A stretch of DNA of 64,000 nt. Source: Bacteroides faecis MAJ27 (GTDB lineage Bacteria; Bacteroidota; Bacteroidia; Bacteroidales; Bacteroidaceae). Positions 20,529-29,064 of this stretch are shown here, piece after piece (position 1 is the stretch's first letter; each line of letters begins with the position of its first letter). The notes under the pieces are model-generated. The model made no database searches. It saw only the letters and a program-made list of their open reading frames with translations, and was not told the origin of the DNA. Both the position numbers and the translations under genes were made by a program. The stretch covers positions 62,001 through 126,000 of the forward strand of contig NZ_FNNN01000001.1 of assembly GCF_900106755.1 (NCBI RefSeq). The letters are read 5' to 3'.

Positions 20529-22607
20529 TTATAGTTTGGCAACCAGATACACCGTCCCCTTATTCGTATGTTTGCAGGGAATCTTCTCCTTCTGAAGCAG
20601 CCTTCCGAAATGGTACGCCTTCCCCGAAGACAATGTGATAGTCGTTCTTTTCTGTAGATAATCCAAAATCTCTACCGGAGACAAGTACTCCCCTTCCCCA
20701 TCCTCTTTGGCAGCTTTGAAGTAGTGATAGAACAACTGAATAGCCGGCGGAGTCTGTTCAAACTCCCGGTTAGCCTGTGTCAGGATAGCCTCATCCTTAT
20801 CATCAAACCAGTATCGTTCGCCATGATAAATTTCGTACATCGCCTGCGCATACAATTGCTGATAATCGATAGGACGTGCCGTATCGATCGTATCCTTTAC
20901 TTCAATGCAAATAAAACGGCGGCTGCCGGAAGGATCGGTCAACAAGTCCTTTTGATTGCTTGTTGCAATAAATGAAGCATAACGCTGCAACTCCTGCACC
21001 GAACTTCCATGCGGCTTACGAAGATTGACTACCGGCTTTTGCAGAATATGCTTCAAGAAGCCTTGCTGAGTCAAAGTCACCTGATCGAACTCATCAATAT
21101 TGATCAGCGCAAAACGATTCAGATACATTTCCGCATCCCGTTTGCGGCTGAAATCAATACTATCCGTATAATAACCCCGAAGCTCAGGCGGTATCAAGTC
21201 CCGGCAAAATGTGGATTTACGTGTTCCTTGTGCACCGACCAGCAATGGTGAAGTACTGTTCGCATGCTGTTTGTCAAATCCTCTCCAATGCGCCACCATG
21301 TTCAGAAACCAACGGTGGAAAAGCATTGTCCAGTGTGGATTGTCACAAGGAACCCGACCTGCCAACTCCGCAATACGGTCCTTCTGGTCCCAATTAGGAA
21401 GATGGAAGATAAACTCTTCCAACGGGTTGTAGACAGGGACACGGTTGGAATGCAAGTAACGGTCCACATCCCGGTCCCACACTGCGATTCCTTCACTTTG
21501 CGCATCCAGCAAAATACTGTTCTGTGCTCTCTTGTCCAACGGACGGAAACGGAAATAAAACGAACAGCGCTCCCTGTATTCCACTTCACTCATCTGAGTA
21601 TTGTAGCGAAACTCATAACGCCGGTTCATAAATTCTTCGGTCTGCATATTGAGATACTGCTCTTTTGTCAGACCGCCTTTCTTTCCGAACCCCTTGCACT
21701 CCTGATACACATTCCCTATCATCTCACGAACCAGCACCGACTGCCCGGAATCATAATACCGATGTATGGTCCGCCTGACCACCTCTTCTTCGGGAATACC
21801 GGAAAGAAAGCAGTTCTCCGCCAGCCTTACAACCATCGGTTGCAAATCATCATTCCGCCTCCATCCTTCCTCCATCGACTGAAAAGTTTTCCGCAAGGCA
21901 GCCTCATACATCAGTGCCAGCGCATCTTCTGCCGCATATCCCGGAACAGCGCGGTTCAATGGGGATTTTTCCGTCACCGTTCTCTCCCGATAAGTCATCT
22001 CCTTAGGCATCCCAAACGGTTGAGAAAGATAAAAAGGCACGGCGTTCTTCCGATAGAAAGGTGCCGGATCATAACTCAGCCGTGAATACTGCTCCAAAAG
22101 CGGCTCTTTCAACTGGATATCGAAAGGGATCTGCGGCTGATAACATTTCACAGCCAAACGATAAGCATGTGCCTGAAACAGTTCCGCTTCTTCCTGTGTT
22201 TGCGGCAATGTTCCGTCCGGACGGGTAAAAAGCGTCCATATCTTGACTGAATTTCCGCTCGACCCCATATAGGCAAACATCGTTTGTGGCAAGTCTGCCG
22301 CTTTTTTCTTGACCAATTCCACCTCTACCTTTCCAGCCAACGGGCCAACGGTCAATTCAACGATACCATTATAAACTTTCATCCGTCTCACGCCATTGAC
22401 ACGCCCGAAAACGGCAGCGGGCATTATTTTAGGAAGCTTTCCGGCAAAGCTGCAAGGCTCTCCGGGCAAAACAAAATGCAGGGCTTGGCGTAGTCCGGTC
22501 ACCGGGCGAGTCTTCGTCTCTGTTTTTATCTTCTCCATCAACAAGTCAAAATCTAATACACTCAGTGCTTCAGCGTCTTCTTTTTCCCTGATTTGTGTGA
22601 TCTTCAT
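20529..22607 (-). CDS. BT4734/VirE-like P-loop ATPase
   Basis: A 692-residue protein. The N-terminal about 150 residues match the BT4734-like/VirE N-terminal domain as I recall it. The central VirE/VapE-type P-loop domain has Walker A GAQGTRKST at 458-466 and Walker B ALINIDEFD around 500-508, followed by a sensor-like FIATSNQKDLL. The C-terminus (about 590-692, SPVEILDYLQKRTTITLSSG) looks like a DUF3874 domain. The family is related to phage and plasmid primase-helicase proteins; there is no signal peptide, so it is cytoplasmic. It is divergent from an HU-like gene, a pairing seen many times in Bacteroides genomes. Its function there is unknown and it has no evident link to pectin use. Confidence 0.85.
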   Translation of the reverse strand: MKITQIREKEDAEALSVLDFDLLMEKIKTETKTRPVTGLRQALHFVLPGEPCSFAGKLPKIMPAAVFGRVNGVRRMKVYNGIVELTVGPLAGKVEVELVKKKAADLPQTMFAYMGSSGNSVKIWTLFTRPDGTLPQTQEEAELFQAHAYRLAVKCYQPQIPFDIQLKEPLLEQYSRLSYDPAPFYRKNAVPFYLSQPFGMPKEMTYRERTVTEKSPLNRAVPGYAAEDALALMYEAALRKTFQSMEEGWRRNDDLQPMVVRLAENCFLSGIPEEEVVRRTIHRYYDSGQSVLVREMIGNVYQECKGFGKKGGLTKEQYLNMQTEEFMNRRYEFRYNTQMSEVEYRERCSFYFRFRPLDKRAQNSILLDAQSEGIAVWDRDVDRYLHSNRVPVYNPLEEFIFHLPNWDQKDRIAELAGRVPCDNPHWTMLFHRWFLNMVAHWRGFDKQHANSTSPLLVGAQGTRKSTFCRDLIPPELRGYYTDSIDFSRKRDAEMYLNRFALINIDEFDQVTLTQQGFLKHILQKPVVNLRKPHGSSVQELQRYASFIATSNQKDLLTDPSGSRRFICIEVKDTIDTARPIDYQQLYAQAMYEIYHGERYWFDDKDEAILTQANREFEQTPPAIQLFYHYFKAAKEDGEGEYLSPVEILDYLQKRTTITLSSGKAYHFGRLLQKEKIPCKHTNKGTVYLVAKL

Positions 22608-22637
22608 TTATTTTCTAAATTATTTATATATATCCTT

Positions 22638-22668
22638 CAAAGATAGGCATAAAAAGAAGAGGATGCAA
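22638..22668 (-). promoter_or_regulatory. Promoter of the VirE-like gene
   Basis: On the minus strand a TATCTTTG -7 box (22638-22645) stands 20 bp after a TTG -33 element (22666-22668). This is the Bacteroides sigma-ABfr layout. The start codon is 31 bp downstream. Confidence 0.65.
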
Positions 22669-22759
22669 CCTTTTCAACAGTTATTATTTGAAGTATATCC
22701 ATTCCTTTTCAACTTTGTCTGACGTACTGGAAATAACGGTAAATAAAACGTTCATTAAC

Positions 22760-22790
22760 TTGTTTCGAACGTTAGATTAATGTATCTTTG
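22760..22790 (+). promoter_or_regulatory. Promoter of the HU-like gene
   Basis: TTG at 22760-22762, a 20-bp spacer and TATCTTTG at 22783-22790 give a full Bacteroides promoter. Transcription should start near 22797, leaving a leader of about 220 nt that holds the 22-bp repeat array. Confidence 0.65.
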
Positions 22791-22804
22791 CAGTGATAAG
22801 AAAT

Positions 22805-22892
22805 CGTTTTACGTACATGGTCCCATCGACTCACGTACGTGATCCTTCGGGTTCACGTATGTAGTCCGAACGGTTCACATACGTGGAACGAA
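22805..22892 (+). repeat. Four 22-bp tandem repeats with ACGTACGT core
   Basis: Four head-to-tail units of exactly 22 bp (22805-22826, 22827-22848, 22849-22870, 22871-22892). Each has a near-palindromic centre: ACGTACATG, CACGTACGTG, CACGTATGTA and CACATACGTG. They lie just after the predicted transcription start of the HU-like gene, so they are both a possible multi-site operator and a possible string of small RNA hairpins. The rest of the 22608-23019 gap holds the two divergent promoters and nothing else I recognise. Confidence 0.85.
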
Positions 22893-23019
22893 AACGTGCA
22901 ACTAACAAAATATATTAGTCGAGCCTTGCCTGCATGTTAAGGTTACTAGTCTTTGTCTTAATACACGCGGTATCAATTAAGTAACACAGGGCATTAACCA
23001 ACAAAAAACAAGTAACGCT

Positions 23020-23631
23020 ATGGCAGCAGATTATGACTTTCGGAGAAAACCGAATGAGAAAGGAGATGAAGAGCTCCAACCATTATATCCTCGTATTGTA
23101 TCTAAAGGTACCATTGATTGCAAACGACTGTTTCGTGAAATATCCGAAGCGTCCACCTTTACCGAAGGTGACTTGGCAGGTATCATGGTATCTCTTCAAG
23201 AAAAAGTATCTTACTATCTGAGTGAAGGGTATCACGTGAAATTAGGAGAAATCGGATATTTCTCCGCAAGCTTGAAAGCACGTCCGGTTATGGATAAGAA
23301 AGAAATCCGTTCTGTCTCTATTTCTTTTGACAATGTCAATTTCAGAGCTACGAAGTGGTTTCGCCGACGAAGTTCGGGCACGGTGACCCGTGCCAAATTC
23401 GGATTTCAGGAATCATCAGATATGTCGGAAGAGACACGCCGCCTGCGTCTTGAAGCATTCTTAGCTAAAAACCATTTCATCACCCGTAGGGAATACAGCG
23501 GATTAACAGGTTTATTGAAAGGAAAAGCACAGCGGGAACTGAATCTTCTGGTAGAAAACGGAGTTCTTAACACTCGTGGGTATGGTAATCGGATTATATA
23601 CTTAAAATCTGAAAATCAGCCTATTAAATAA
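23020..23631 (+). CDS. HU-like DNA-binding protein with C-terminal winged-helix-like part
   Basis: A 203-residue basic protein. Residues about 20-120 fit the HU/IHF-like fold of the Bacteroidetes HU-HIG type (FTEGDLAGIMVSLQEKVSYY, VKLGEIGYFSASLKARP, FRATKWFRRR). Residues about 135-195 (LRLEAFLAKNHFITRREYSG, LLKGKAQRELNLLVENGVL) look like a winged helix. No signal peptide; a nucleoid-type or site-specific DNA binder is expected. It is divergently transcribed from the VirE-like gene across the palindromic array. I infer that it may bind these repeats and control its own transcription. Confidence 0.85.
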   Translation: MAADYDFRRKPNEKGDEELQPLYPRIVSKGTIDCKRLFREISEASTFTEGDLAGIMVSLQEKVSYYLSEGYHVKLGEIGYFSASLKARPVMDKKEIRSVSISFDNVNFRATKWFRRRSSGTVTRAKFGFQESSDMSEETRRLRLEAFLAKNHFITRREYSGLTGLLKGKAQRELNLLVENGVLNTRGYGNRIIYLKSENQPIK

Positions 23632-23647
23632 GAAAAGTATAAAACAG

Positions 23648-23686
23648 AGGTGATAATAGAAATGCTTGAAAATTCTATTATCACCT
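23648..23686. terminator. Hairpin after HU-like gene; right end of VirE/HU cassette
   Basis: A 14-bp stem, AGGTGATAATAGAA (23648-23661) and its complement (23673-23686), starts 17 nt after the HU stop. The stem differs from that of the 20475-20514 hairpin at one position of the shared core (GTGACAATAGAA versus GTGATAATAGAA). Further right, up to 23771, are more TTATCAC/GTGATAAGTGACAATAG words, including the palindrome TATCACAAGTGATA at 23749-23762. Confidence 0.6.
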
Positions 23687-23840
23687 TATTATCACTTCCT
23701 ATTATCACTTTTTATTTATCATTCTCACCTGATTACTAAACATTTATCTATCACAAGTGATAAGTGACAATAGAAAGAGACTTTTTTTCTATATGGGATT
23801 GTATTCAGTAAGTAATATTGTTTTTCTCACAATGAATCAT

Positions 23841-25502
23841 CTATTCACCTACTTTCTGTTTCAAACGGAAAGTGGACAACACCTTCTTGCCGGAAGAAAT
23901 AGTCACAAGGAAATCATAGTCTTCGGCTTTCTCAAAATTAGCCTTAGTCACAAACCGTACATCTGTTTTTTCATACGGTGTCAGAGGCGGCACTGTAGCA
24001 GAAGCTACTTTTATCATCTTACCATCCTTCTTATATTCGATCTTTACCGAAGCCTTCTGTGAGCTGACCTGTCCAAAGTTCTGCACTTCAATATTTCCTT
24101 CCCAGCCTTTATCCGATTGGACAAAAACAGGTGCACGTGCCGACAGGATCGGTTCAATATAATCAATGTAAGGTAAACGCGCATACCCATACAGCATTTT
24201 TCCGTTCTTATATTTCCCTATCAGTTTCGGAGCAAATTCATCTTCAGTCATTCCGTTTCCTTTTCCATCGAAAGTCACGATCAGATCATTACCATCTGTT
24301 TCCGTTTTCAGCAATTTACTTCCCCTGCCGTAATTCACTTCGGTGGAAGCACCAAAACGCAAAGAATTCAGATCGATATCGGTTTGCGGATTGAAGCCGT
24401 CTTCTGCTTGTATTTTCAATCGGATGGTTTTAGTTTGGGCTGTTATGGGCTTTTTGTCCAAGATAGTCAGCAATACTCCCGGGTTCAGCGGAATACTGAT
24501 ATTCTTCGAACTGTGATTATCGAATGGCTTATCTTCATTCTTCAGCGTATCGATCACAGCAAAATTGGCTTGAACAGCACGTCCGTACTTATCCTGATAC
24601 ATTTTGATACGTTCGTACTTGAACCAGTCTTCAGCGCGGCCATCTTCGTGAACAGCAATGCCCGGCATATACGCTTCTCCGGGATCTGTAACCCAGTTTA
24701 CACCATCTTTGGAACGGAGATAGAAAGCTATGCGCCCCAACCAGTCATTTACAATCATATGATACTGAATATGGTCACGCCAAATGACAGGATCTTCAAA
24801 CCGTCCTTTCACATTCGGATAAACACGGCTATCCGTCAACTGGTTATATTCCGACAAGCCATCCCGGCTGATCCAGATTCCACCGCCACGACAAACCATA
24901 ATATAAGAGCTGTCTTCCCGTTGGGCAAATGACAGATTGGACAATCCCTCTATAATCCGGCGATCGCGGGCATTGAAATCAAACTTTCCATATTCCCATT
25001 TACCATTGATATCATCAGAAACATAGCGACCGTTAATTACGTAAATGACATATCGCCCGTCTTTTGCTCTGAATATTTCAGGATTATGACCTTTGCCGAT
25101 GATATTGACAGGTTTAAAAGGTCCGGTCAAGTTATCGCTTACCGTATTGAATACCCATGAATTGCCCCACTCCATATGTCCTTTTGGGGAAGCTTCCAGC
25201 CAGCCGCAGACCATAAGATGGTATTTTCCGTCTTCTCCTTTGCGGATATTTCCGCCCCAGTAAGACCAGATGCGGTCTTCAATGCCATTATCAACATATC
25301 GCGGACGCACACCGGCGGTTCCCCACGTATCAGATGACAGCTTGTTTCCTTTCATTGGTAAAAAGCGATCCATAAAGCGGGCACCATTTACCAGCTGATC
25401 CCACTCTTTAGGGCGCTCCCGTTCCGTCACTTGTGAGAAAGTGACATTACTGATGAGCAACAATGCCCCCATTAATGCTAATTTAAGATTCTTTCCGTAC
25501 AT
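23841..25502 (-). CDS. Putative five-bladed beta-propeller glycoside hydrolase, secreted
   Basis: A 553-residue protein with signal peptide (NVTFSQ, about residue 24). The body carries propeller marks of the GH43/GH32-type superfamily: DGKYHLMVCGW, GHNPEIFRAKDGRYVIY and RFEDPVIWRDHIQYHMIVND, consistent with acidic residues at the blade edges. I cannot assign it to a family with certainty. About residues 330-450 form a linker/beta region, and the last about 100 residues (APVFVQSDKGWEGNIEVQNF) resemble a CARDB-like Ig domain. Reads toward the VirE/HU cassette; its own promoter lies upstream at 25560-25567. Role inferred: glycosidase on a pectic side chain. Confidence 0.7.
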   Translation of the reverse strand: MYGKNLKLALMGALLLISNVTFSQVTERERPKEWDQLVNGARFMDRFLPMKGNKLSSDTWGTAGVRPRYVDNGIEDRIWSYWGGNIRKGEDGKYHLMVCGWLEASPKGHMEWGNSWVFNTVSDNLTGPFKPVNIIGKGHNPEIFRAKDGRYVIYVINGRYVSDDINGKWEYGKFDFNARDRRIIEGLSNLSFAQREDSSYIMVCRGGGIWISRDGLSEYNQLTDSRVYPNVKGRFEDPVIWRDHIQYHMIVNDWLGRIAFYLRSKDGVNWVTDPGEAYMPGIAVHEDGRAEDWFKYERIKMYQDKYGRAVQANFAVIDTLKNEDKPFDNHSSKNISIPLNPGVLLTILDKKPITAQTKTIRLKIQAEDGFNPQTDIDLNSLRFGASTEVNYGRGSKLLKTETDGNDLIVTFDGKGNGMTEDEFAPKLIGKYKNGKMLYGYARLPYIDYIEPILSARAPVFVQSDKGWEGNIEVQNFGQVSSQKASVKIEYKKDGKMIKVASATVPPLTPYEKTDVRFVTKANFEKAEDYDFLVTISSGKKVLSTFRLKQKVGE

Positions 25503-25559
25503 GTTTTTCTTCTGTTAGTTAGTTTGATAGTTCGTTTGATTTACACTATAGTATAACGG

Positions 25560-25567
25560 CAAAAGTA
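25560..25567 (-). promoter_or_regulatory. -7 box of the propeller hydrolase gene
   Basis: TACTTTTG (minus strand) fits TAnnTTTG and stands 58 bp before the ATG. No clear -33 box is seen, and the motif shared by the other enzyme operons was not found upstream. Confidence 0.45.
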
Positions 25568-25656
25568 AGACAATCTCCCATTAGTCGATGATAAGAAAAG
25601 GGAAAAAGGCACGTAATGCTTTACGTAAAGAATCCAAACATTAGACATTCATACTC

Positions 25657-26349
25657 TCATTCTTTATCTTTCTTCAAAATAAAGTTTTCTATTTGGTCGC
25701 AAATTTGCTCCATCCCCTTGACGGAAGGATGCCCGCTCTGTTTATCAATATCATGCAATTCGATGCAATCTATACCATAGTGTTTGCAGGTTGCTCTGAC
25801 TGATTCGTTGAATTCTTCTTTCAAACCGGAATTCAACAGGAAGTAGATTTCAACATTTGGATAACGGTCAATCATGTGGTTGAGCATATAAGCCATAGCG
25901 GGACGGAATCGGTACAAATCCTCTTTGGTCCATCCGCCGTATTTATATTCTCCGAGGGGAGCACCCGCCCAACAGTCATTCGTAGCACCAAAAATAAAAA
26001 TGACATCCGGACATCCCAGTTCATCCATACGAGTGATAAAGGAACGGTCGGAGTAATCTGCCTGACGGTATCCAGTATTGCAAATGGTAGCTCCCGAAAA
26101 AGAATTATTGACACAAAGCCGATAATCATTCTCTTTGATAAATTGATGCCACCAAGTTTGTCGTACAGAGACAACGTCAGTCTTATGCCTCGGAATAGTA
26201 TAATACCATATACTATTGGTATCAGGCTGCAAGTAGCCTTCGAATGTGGAATAGGAGTCACCCAGGATAGAAACTGACTTTTTACTTTGAGCAAAGCTTA
26301 GACTACTACATAGAGTAATTATAAGCAAAAATACACAGGACTTTCTCAT
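25657..26349 (-). CDS. SGNH/GDSL-family esterase, secreted
   Basis: A 230-residue protein with signal peptide (about residues 1-20, SLSFAQ). Block I is GDSYS (nucleophile Ser near residue 33), the oxyanion Asn is in the GATND motif (block III), and the C-terminal SGHPS holds the catalytic His, with Asp residues close before it in ELHDIDKQ. This size and motif set is typical of carbohydrate acetylesterases. In a pectin locus, removal of acetyl groups from galacturonate or a side chain is the likely reaction, but the substrate is inferred. Last gene of the leftward operon that starts near 29784. Confidence 0.8.
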   Translation of the reverse strand: MRKSCVFLLIITLCSSLSFAQSKKSVSILGDSYSTFEGYLQPDTNSIWYYTIPRHKTDVVSVRQTWWHQFIKENDYRLCVNNSFSGATICNTGYRQADYSDRSFITRMDELGCPDVIFIFGATNDCWAGAPLGEYKYGGWTKEDLYRFRPAMAYMLNHMIDRYPNVEIYFLLNSGLKEEFNESVRATCKHYGIDCIELHDIDKQSGHPSVKGMEQICDQIENFILKKDKE

Positions 26350-26381
26350 CTTTTATTTTTTTATGAATATAATTCGTCTTA

Positions 26382-27426
26382 TCAATATTCTTTCATCAAG
26401 CAACGGACAAACTGCGGCTCTTTTGCCAAGTCACCCTGTGTCTTTATTTTCACTTTCCCGCCCGGTATCTGGAAATGCACTTGTTCAAAGAGAATATTGC
26501 GTCCATCGTCGATCAAAACAGTGGAGTCTTTACTCTGAATTGTGATATTCTTCAGTGTAAAACCTTTCACATCTGTCATCCGTATCAATTTATCGGTCTT
26601 TCCCATCAGGTTTTCTATCAAACAATTCTCTGCCGGAGTTTCGGGGATACCATTCAAATCAATAAACAACAATGATATCACGGGCTGCGATATTCTTGAA
26701 AGAAGGAGTCAAAGGAGTGACGGGAAGAGCCGGCAAACGCTTAGCCAAATCACCGACATGTTTTTCTTCTCCCAACATGTCCCACCAGAAAGCAATTCCG
26801 GCTAGATTCATCCGGATTTTACTCCACATACTGCTCTATCGAAACGGAACACTGATGTTTCCATATTTCACAATCGGTCGTGGGAGCTATCAGTCTCCCA
26901 TGACCGGTCAGTGCTATATTTTCTTGATTATCAGCATATACCAGTGCTCCTAATGAATAGACTTCAATCCCTTCATAACGAGTCAGGACAACAGGCAGAT
27001 AATCTTTGATGTTTCCGCTAAAATGCAGTTCCGCACCTTCTTCCAAATACAGGTTCACATTACTCTTTAACTCTATACGACCGGTTTTCCAGACTCCGGG
27101 AGGTACCACTACTTTTCCTCCACCTTTACGACTCACTTCGTCTATCGCTTTCTAGATTGCTTTAGTAACCATCTTCTCAGATTTGGCACCTGTTTCCACG
27201 ATGGAATATGTGAGGTCTTTAAAGACCGGACGCTTCATTTCAGGCATCGCCCAAGGAGCCTGAATGGAGGCTATTTCTTCTGTCACAAGCTCAGGGCCTA
27301 CTTCTCCCGCAACGGTATATATTCACGTGTTTGTGAATGGACGGATAGCACTAAAGGAAAAACCAGCATTCCCAGCAATAATCTGTTTGAGATTCTCCGG
27401 AATGGATTATTCGTTAATGTGTTCAT
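26382..27426 (-). pseudogene. Degraded GH28 polygalacturonase-like gene
   Basis: Read from the ATG at 27424-27426, an intact signal peptide (MNTLTNNPFRRISNRLLLGM and following) leads into EYIPLREK and then a stop, because of a frameshift near 27305. The other frame goes on with EVGPELVTEEIASIQAPW but meets a TAG at 27152-27154, where family sequences would have a Gln codon. The GH28 N-terminal beta-helix then follows (GGGKVVVPPGVWKTGRIELK, ALTGHGRL) up to about 26830. The central part with the catalytic Asp residues is absent, and C-terminal coils resume in other frames (LAGIAFWWDMLGEEKHVGDL; GIPETPAENCLIENL). At least one stop, two or more frameshifts and a large internal deletion: not functional. 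Closest in-window relative by eye is the GH28 at 39574-40962. Confidence 0.9.
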
Positions 27427-27444
27427 CGCCTTCTTTGTTTTCTT

Positions 27445-29052
27445 TTATTTAATGGTTTCCTGATATTCAAACCAGTCATATGCTGCCTTGTTCCTGGATG
27501 GCTTTCCATTACTTGTCGCGTAGACTCCAACTCCCGAACCATTGAACTTATTAAACTTATTGTCCGATATTACTTCCAGCGTTTGGGTTCCACCGATATT
27601 CGTCATATTATCGATCGTTTCGCCAAAACTAAAATCAACATTCAATCCGTTTGCGGTAACTTTCAGATAAACGTCTTTCTTAGCATAAGGAATGCGGCTT
27701 ACGACTTCCTTTTTACCTAAATGCCTTTTAGTCAATACAATACCAGATTTATCTTTCATCAGTGTATAATATCCGGTAGCCGTACGGTAAACGACCAAAC
27801 CCGCCTGTTCATTTTCTTTTTTCGTCTGAAATTCCAGTTTAGTCATTGCTGTGAAATCATGATGTTTTATCTTCTGTACAATCATGGCGGCATTCACCAG
27901 ACTGTCGATGACTTCAGGCTGCAACGATATATTTAAACAGTTATCTTCCAGAGTATAGAATTTCTTTCGGGGGATTCTTACAAAATACCATTTTGATGCC
28001 AGATTCTCTGTTTCAAAGTCATCTCTTACAGGTTCAACCTTCACTGGTTGCCACGGCAGATCCGGACGTTCCTGCTCCGGCAGCACGATTCCATACCCCG
28101 GATTGAAAATAGGAGTCGAATTTTCAAAATTGACTTTACATAAGAAAGTTTCTCTTGCAAGCGGATTGTACCCTTTTATCATTCTTTTTCCCAAAACAAC
28201 TGAATACCATTCTCCATTTTGAGTCTGTACGAGATCAGCATGTCCCAATCCCTGAATAGGATAGTTTTCACCTAAATGGCGGTGTGATAATACCGGATTG
28301 GTTTTATCTGCAACATAAGGTCCCCACAAAGACTTACTTTGATGCACCGTCACTGCATGATGATAACTTGAACCTCCTTCGGCCATCAGCAATAAATACT
28401 TCCCGTTTATCTTATAAAGATGAGGTCCCTCTGCATAAGTTGCATTATTCGCATGCCCGTAAGTCAGAATCTTACGCTCGCCCACCAATTTATTCCGGCT
28501 GAGATCCAACTCTTGCATCCATATAGCACATTGGGCCGGCCATGAGCTTTTAAAATCCCATGTATTCCCGATATAATAACATTTTCCATTATCATCCCAA
28601 AATAATGACGGGTCTATTCCGGGCGCATCTTTCAGCCATACAGGATCAGACCAAGGACCTTTAGGATCAGCAGCTGTTATATAAAAATTACCGCCACATT
28701 TTGATCCGGTTGTGATTAAATAAAACAGACCTTCATGAAAACGTATAGTAACTGCCCATATTCCATCATTATCATTCAGTCCATTCATGTCAATCATGTC
28801 CGGACGACTAATACCATGTCCTACAATCTCCCAATTGACCAAGTCTTTACTATGATAAATGGGGATTCCGGGATACCATGTAAAAGAAGAGGTGACCATA
28901 TAATAATCATCATTCACCCGGCAGATCGAAGGATCAGGATTAAAGCCCGGCAGAACCGGATTTTTAAAAGTCTGGGCTTGCGCCAGCCAAACTGTAGCCA
29001 ACAACCATATACAAATAAACAGTCCCTTGTTCATAATACTTACTATTTTCAT
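27445..29052 (-). CDS. GH43-family glycosidase with C-terminal beta-sandwich
   Basis: About 535 residues. ATG at 29052 is used; ATG at 29034 is also possible and gives a cleaner signal peptide (MNKGLFICIWLLATVWLAQA). The propeller starts with NPVLPGFNPDPSICRV, whose Asp is the GH43 general base. GIDPSLFWDDNGKCYY holds the second conserved Asp, and ATYAEGPHLYK holds the general-acid Glu. The C-terminal about 200 residues (DDFETENLASKWYFVRIPRK, then FNGSGVGVYATS) form the beta-sandwich common in GH43 xylosidases/arabinofuranosidases. In this locus alpha-L-arabinofuranosidase or a beta-xylosidase-like activity on pectin side chains is likely. Twelve bp downstream of the SGNH esterase. Confidence 0.88.
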   Translation of the reverse strand: MKIVSIMNKGLFICIWLLATVWLAQAQTFKNPVLPGFNPDPSICRVNDDYYMVTSSFTWYPGIPIYHSKDLVNWEIVGHGISRPDMIDMNGLNDNDGIWAVTIRFHEGLFYLITTGSKCGGNFYITAADPKGPWSDPVWLKDAPGIDPSLFWDDNGKCYYIGNTWDFKSSWPAQCAIWMQELDLSRNKLVGERKILTYGHANNATYAEGPHLYKINGKYLLLMAEGGSSYHHAVTVHQSKSLWGPYVADKTNPVLSHRHLGENYPIQGLGHADLVQTQNGEWYSVVLGKRMIKGYNPLARETFLCKVNFENSTPIFNPGYGIVLPEQERPDLPWQPVKVEPVRDDFETENLASKWYFVRIPRKKFYTLEDNCLNISLQPEVIDSLVNAAMIVQKIKHHDFTAMTKLEFQTKKENEQAGLVVYRTATGYYTLMKDKSGIVLTKRHLGKKEVVSRIPYAKKDVYLKVTANGLNVDFSFGETIDNMTNIGGTQTLEVISDNKFNKFNGSGVGVYATSNGKPSRNKAAYDWFEYQETIK

Positions 29053-29064
29053 TTTTTTATTCAA

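Noticed and set aside
21264-22085. Long plus-strand ORF (273 codons) inside the VirE-like gene
   Set aside because: It is antisense to a well-recognised protein, has no leader, promoter or family motif, and is explained by the codon use of the gene opposite.
22805-22892. Possible CRISPR array
   Set aside because: The period is only 22 bp with no separate spacers of 30 bp or more; each unit varies throughout and no cas genes are near. The same holds for 58703-58853.
26819-27136. Two short ORFs (26382-26681 and 26819-27136) as separate small genes
   Set aside because: They are the N- and C-terminal pieces of one beta-helix gene broken by stop, frameshifts and deletion; annotated as one pseudogene.
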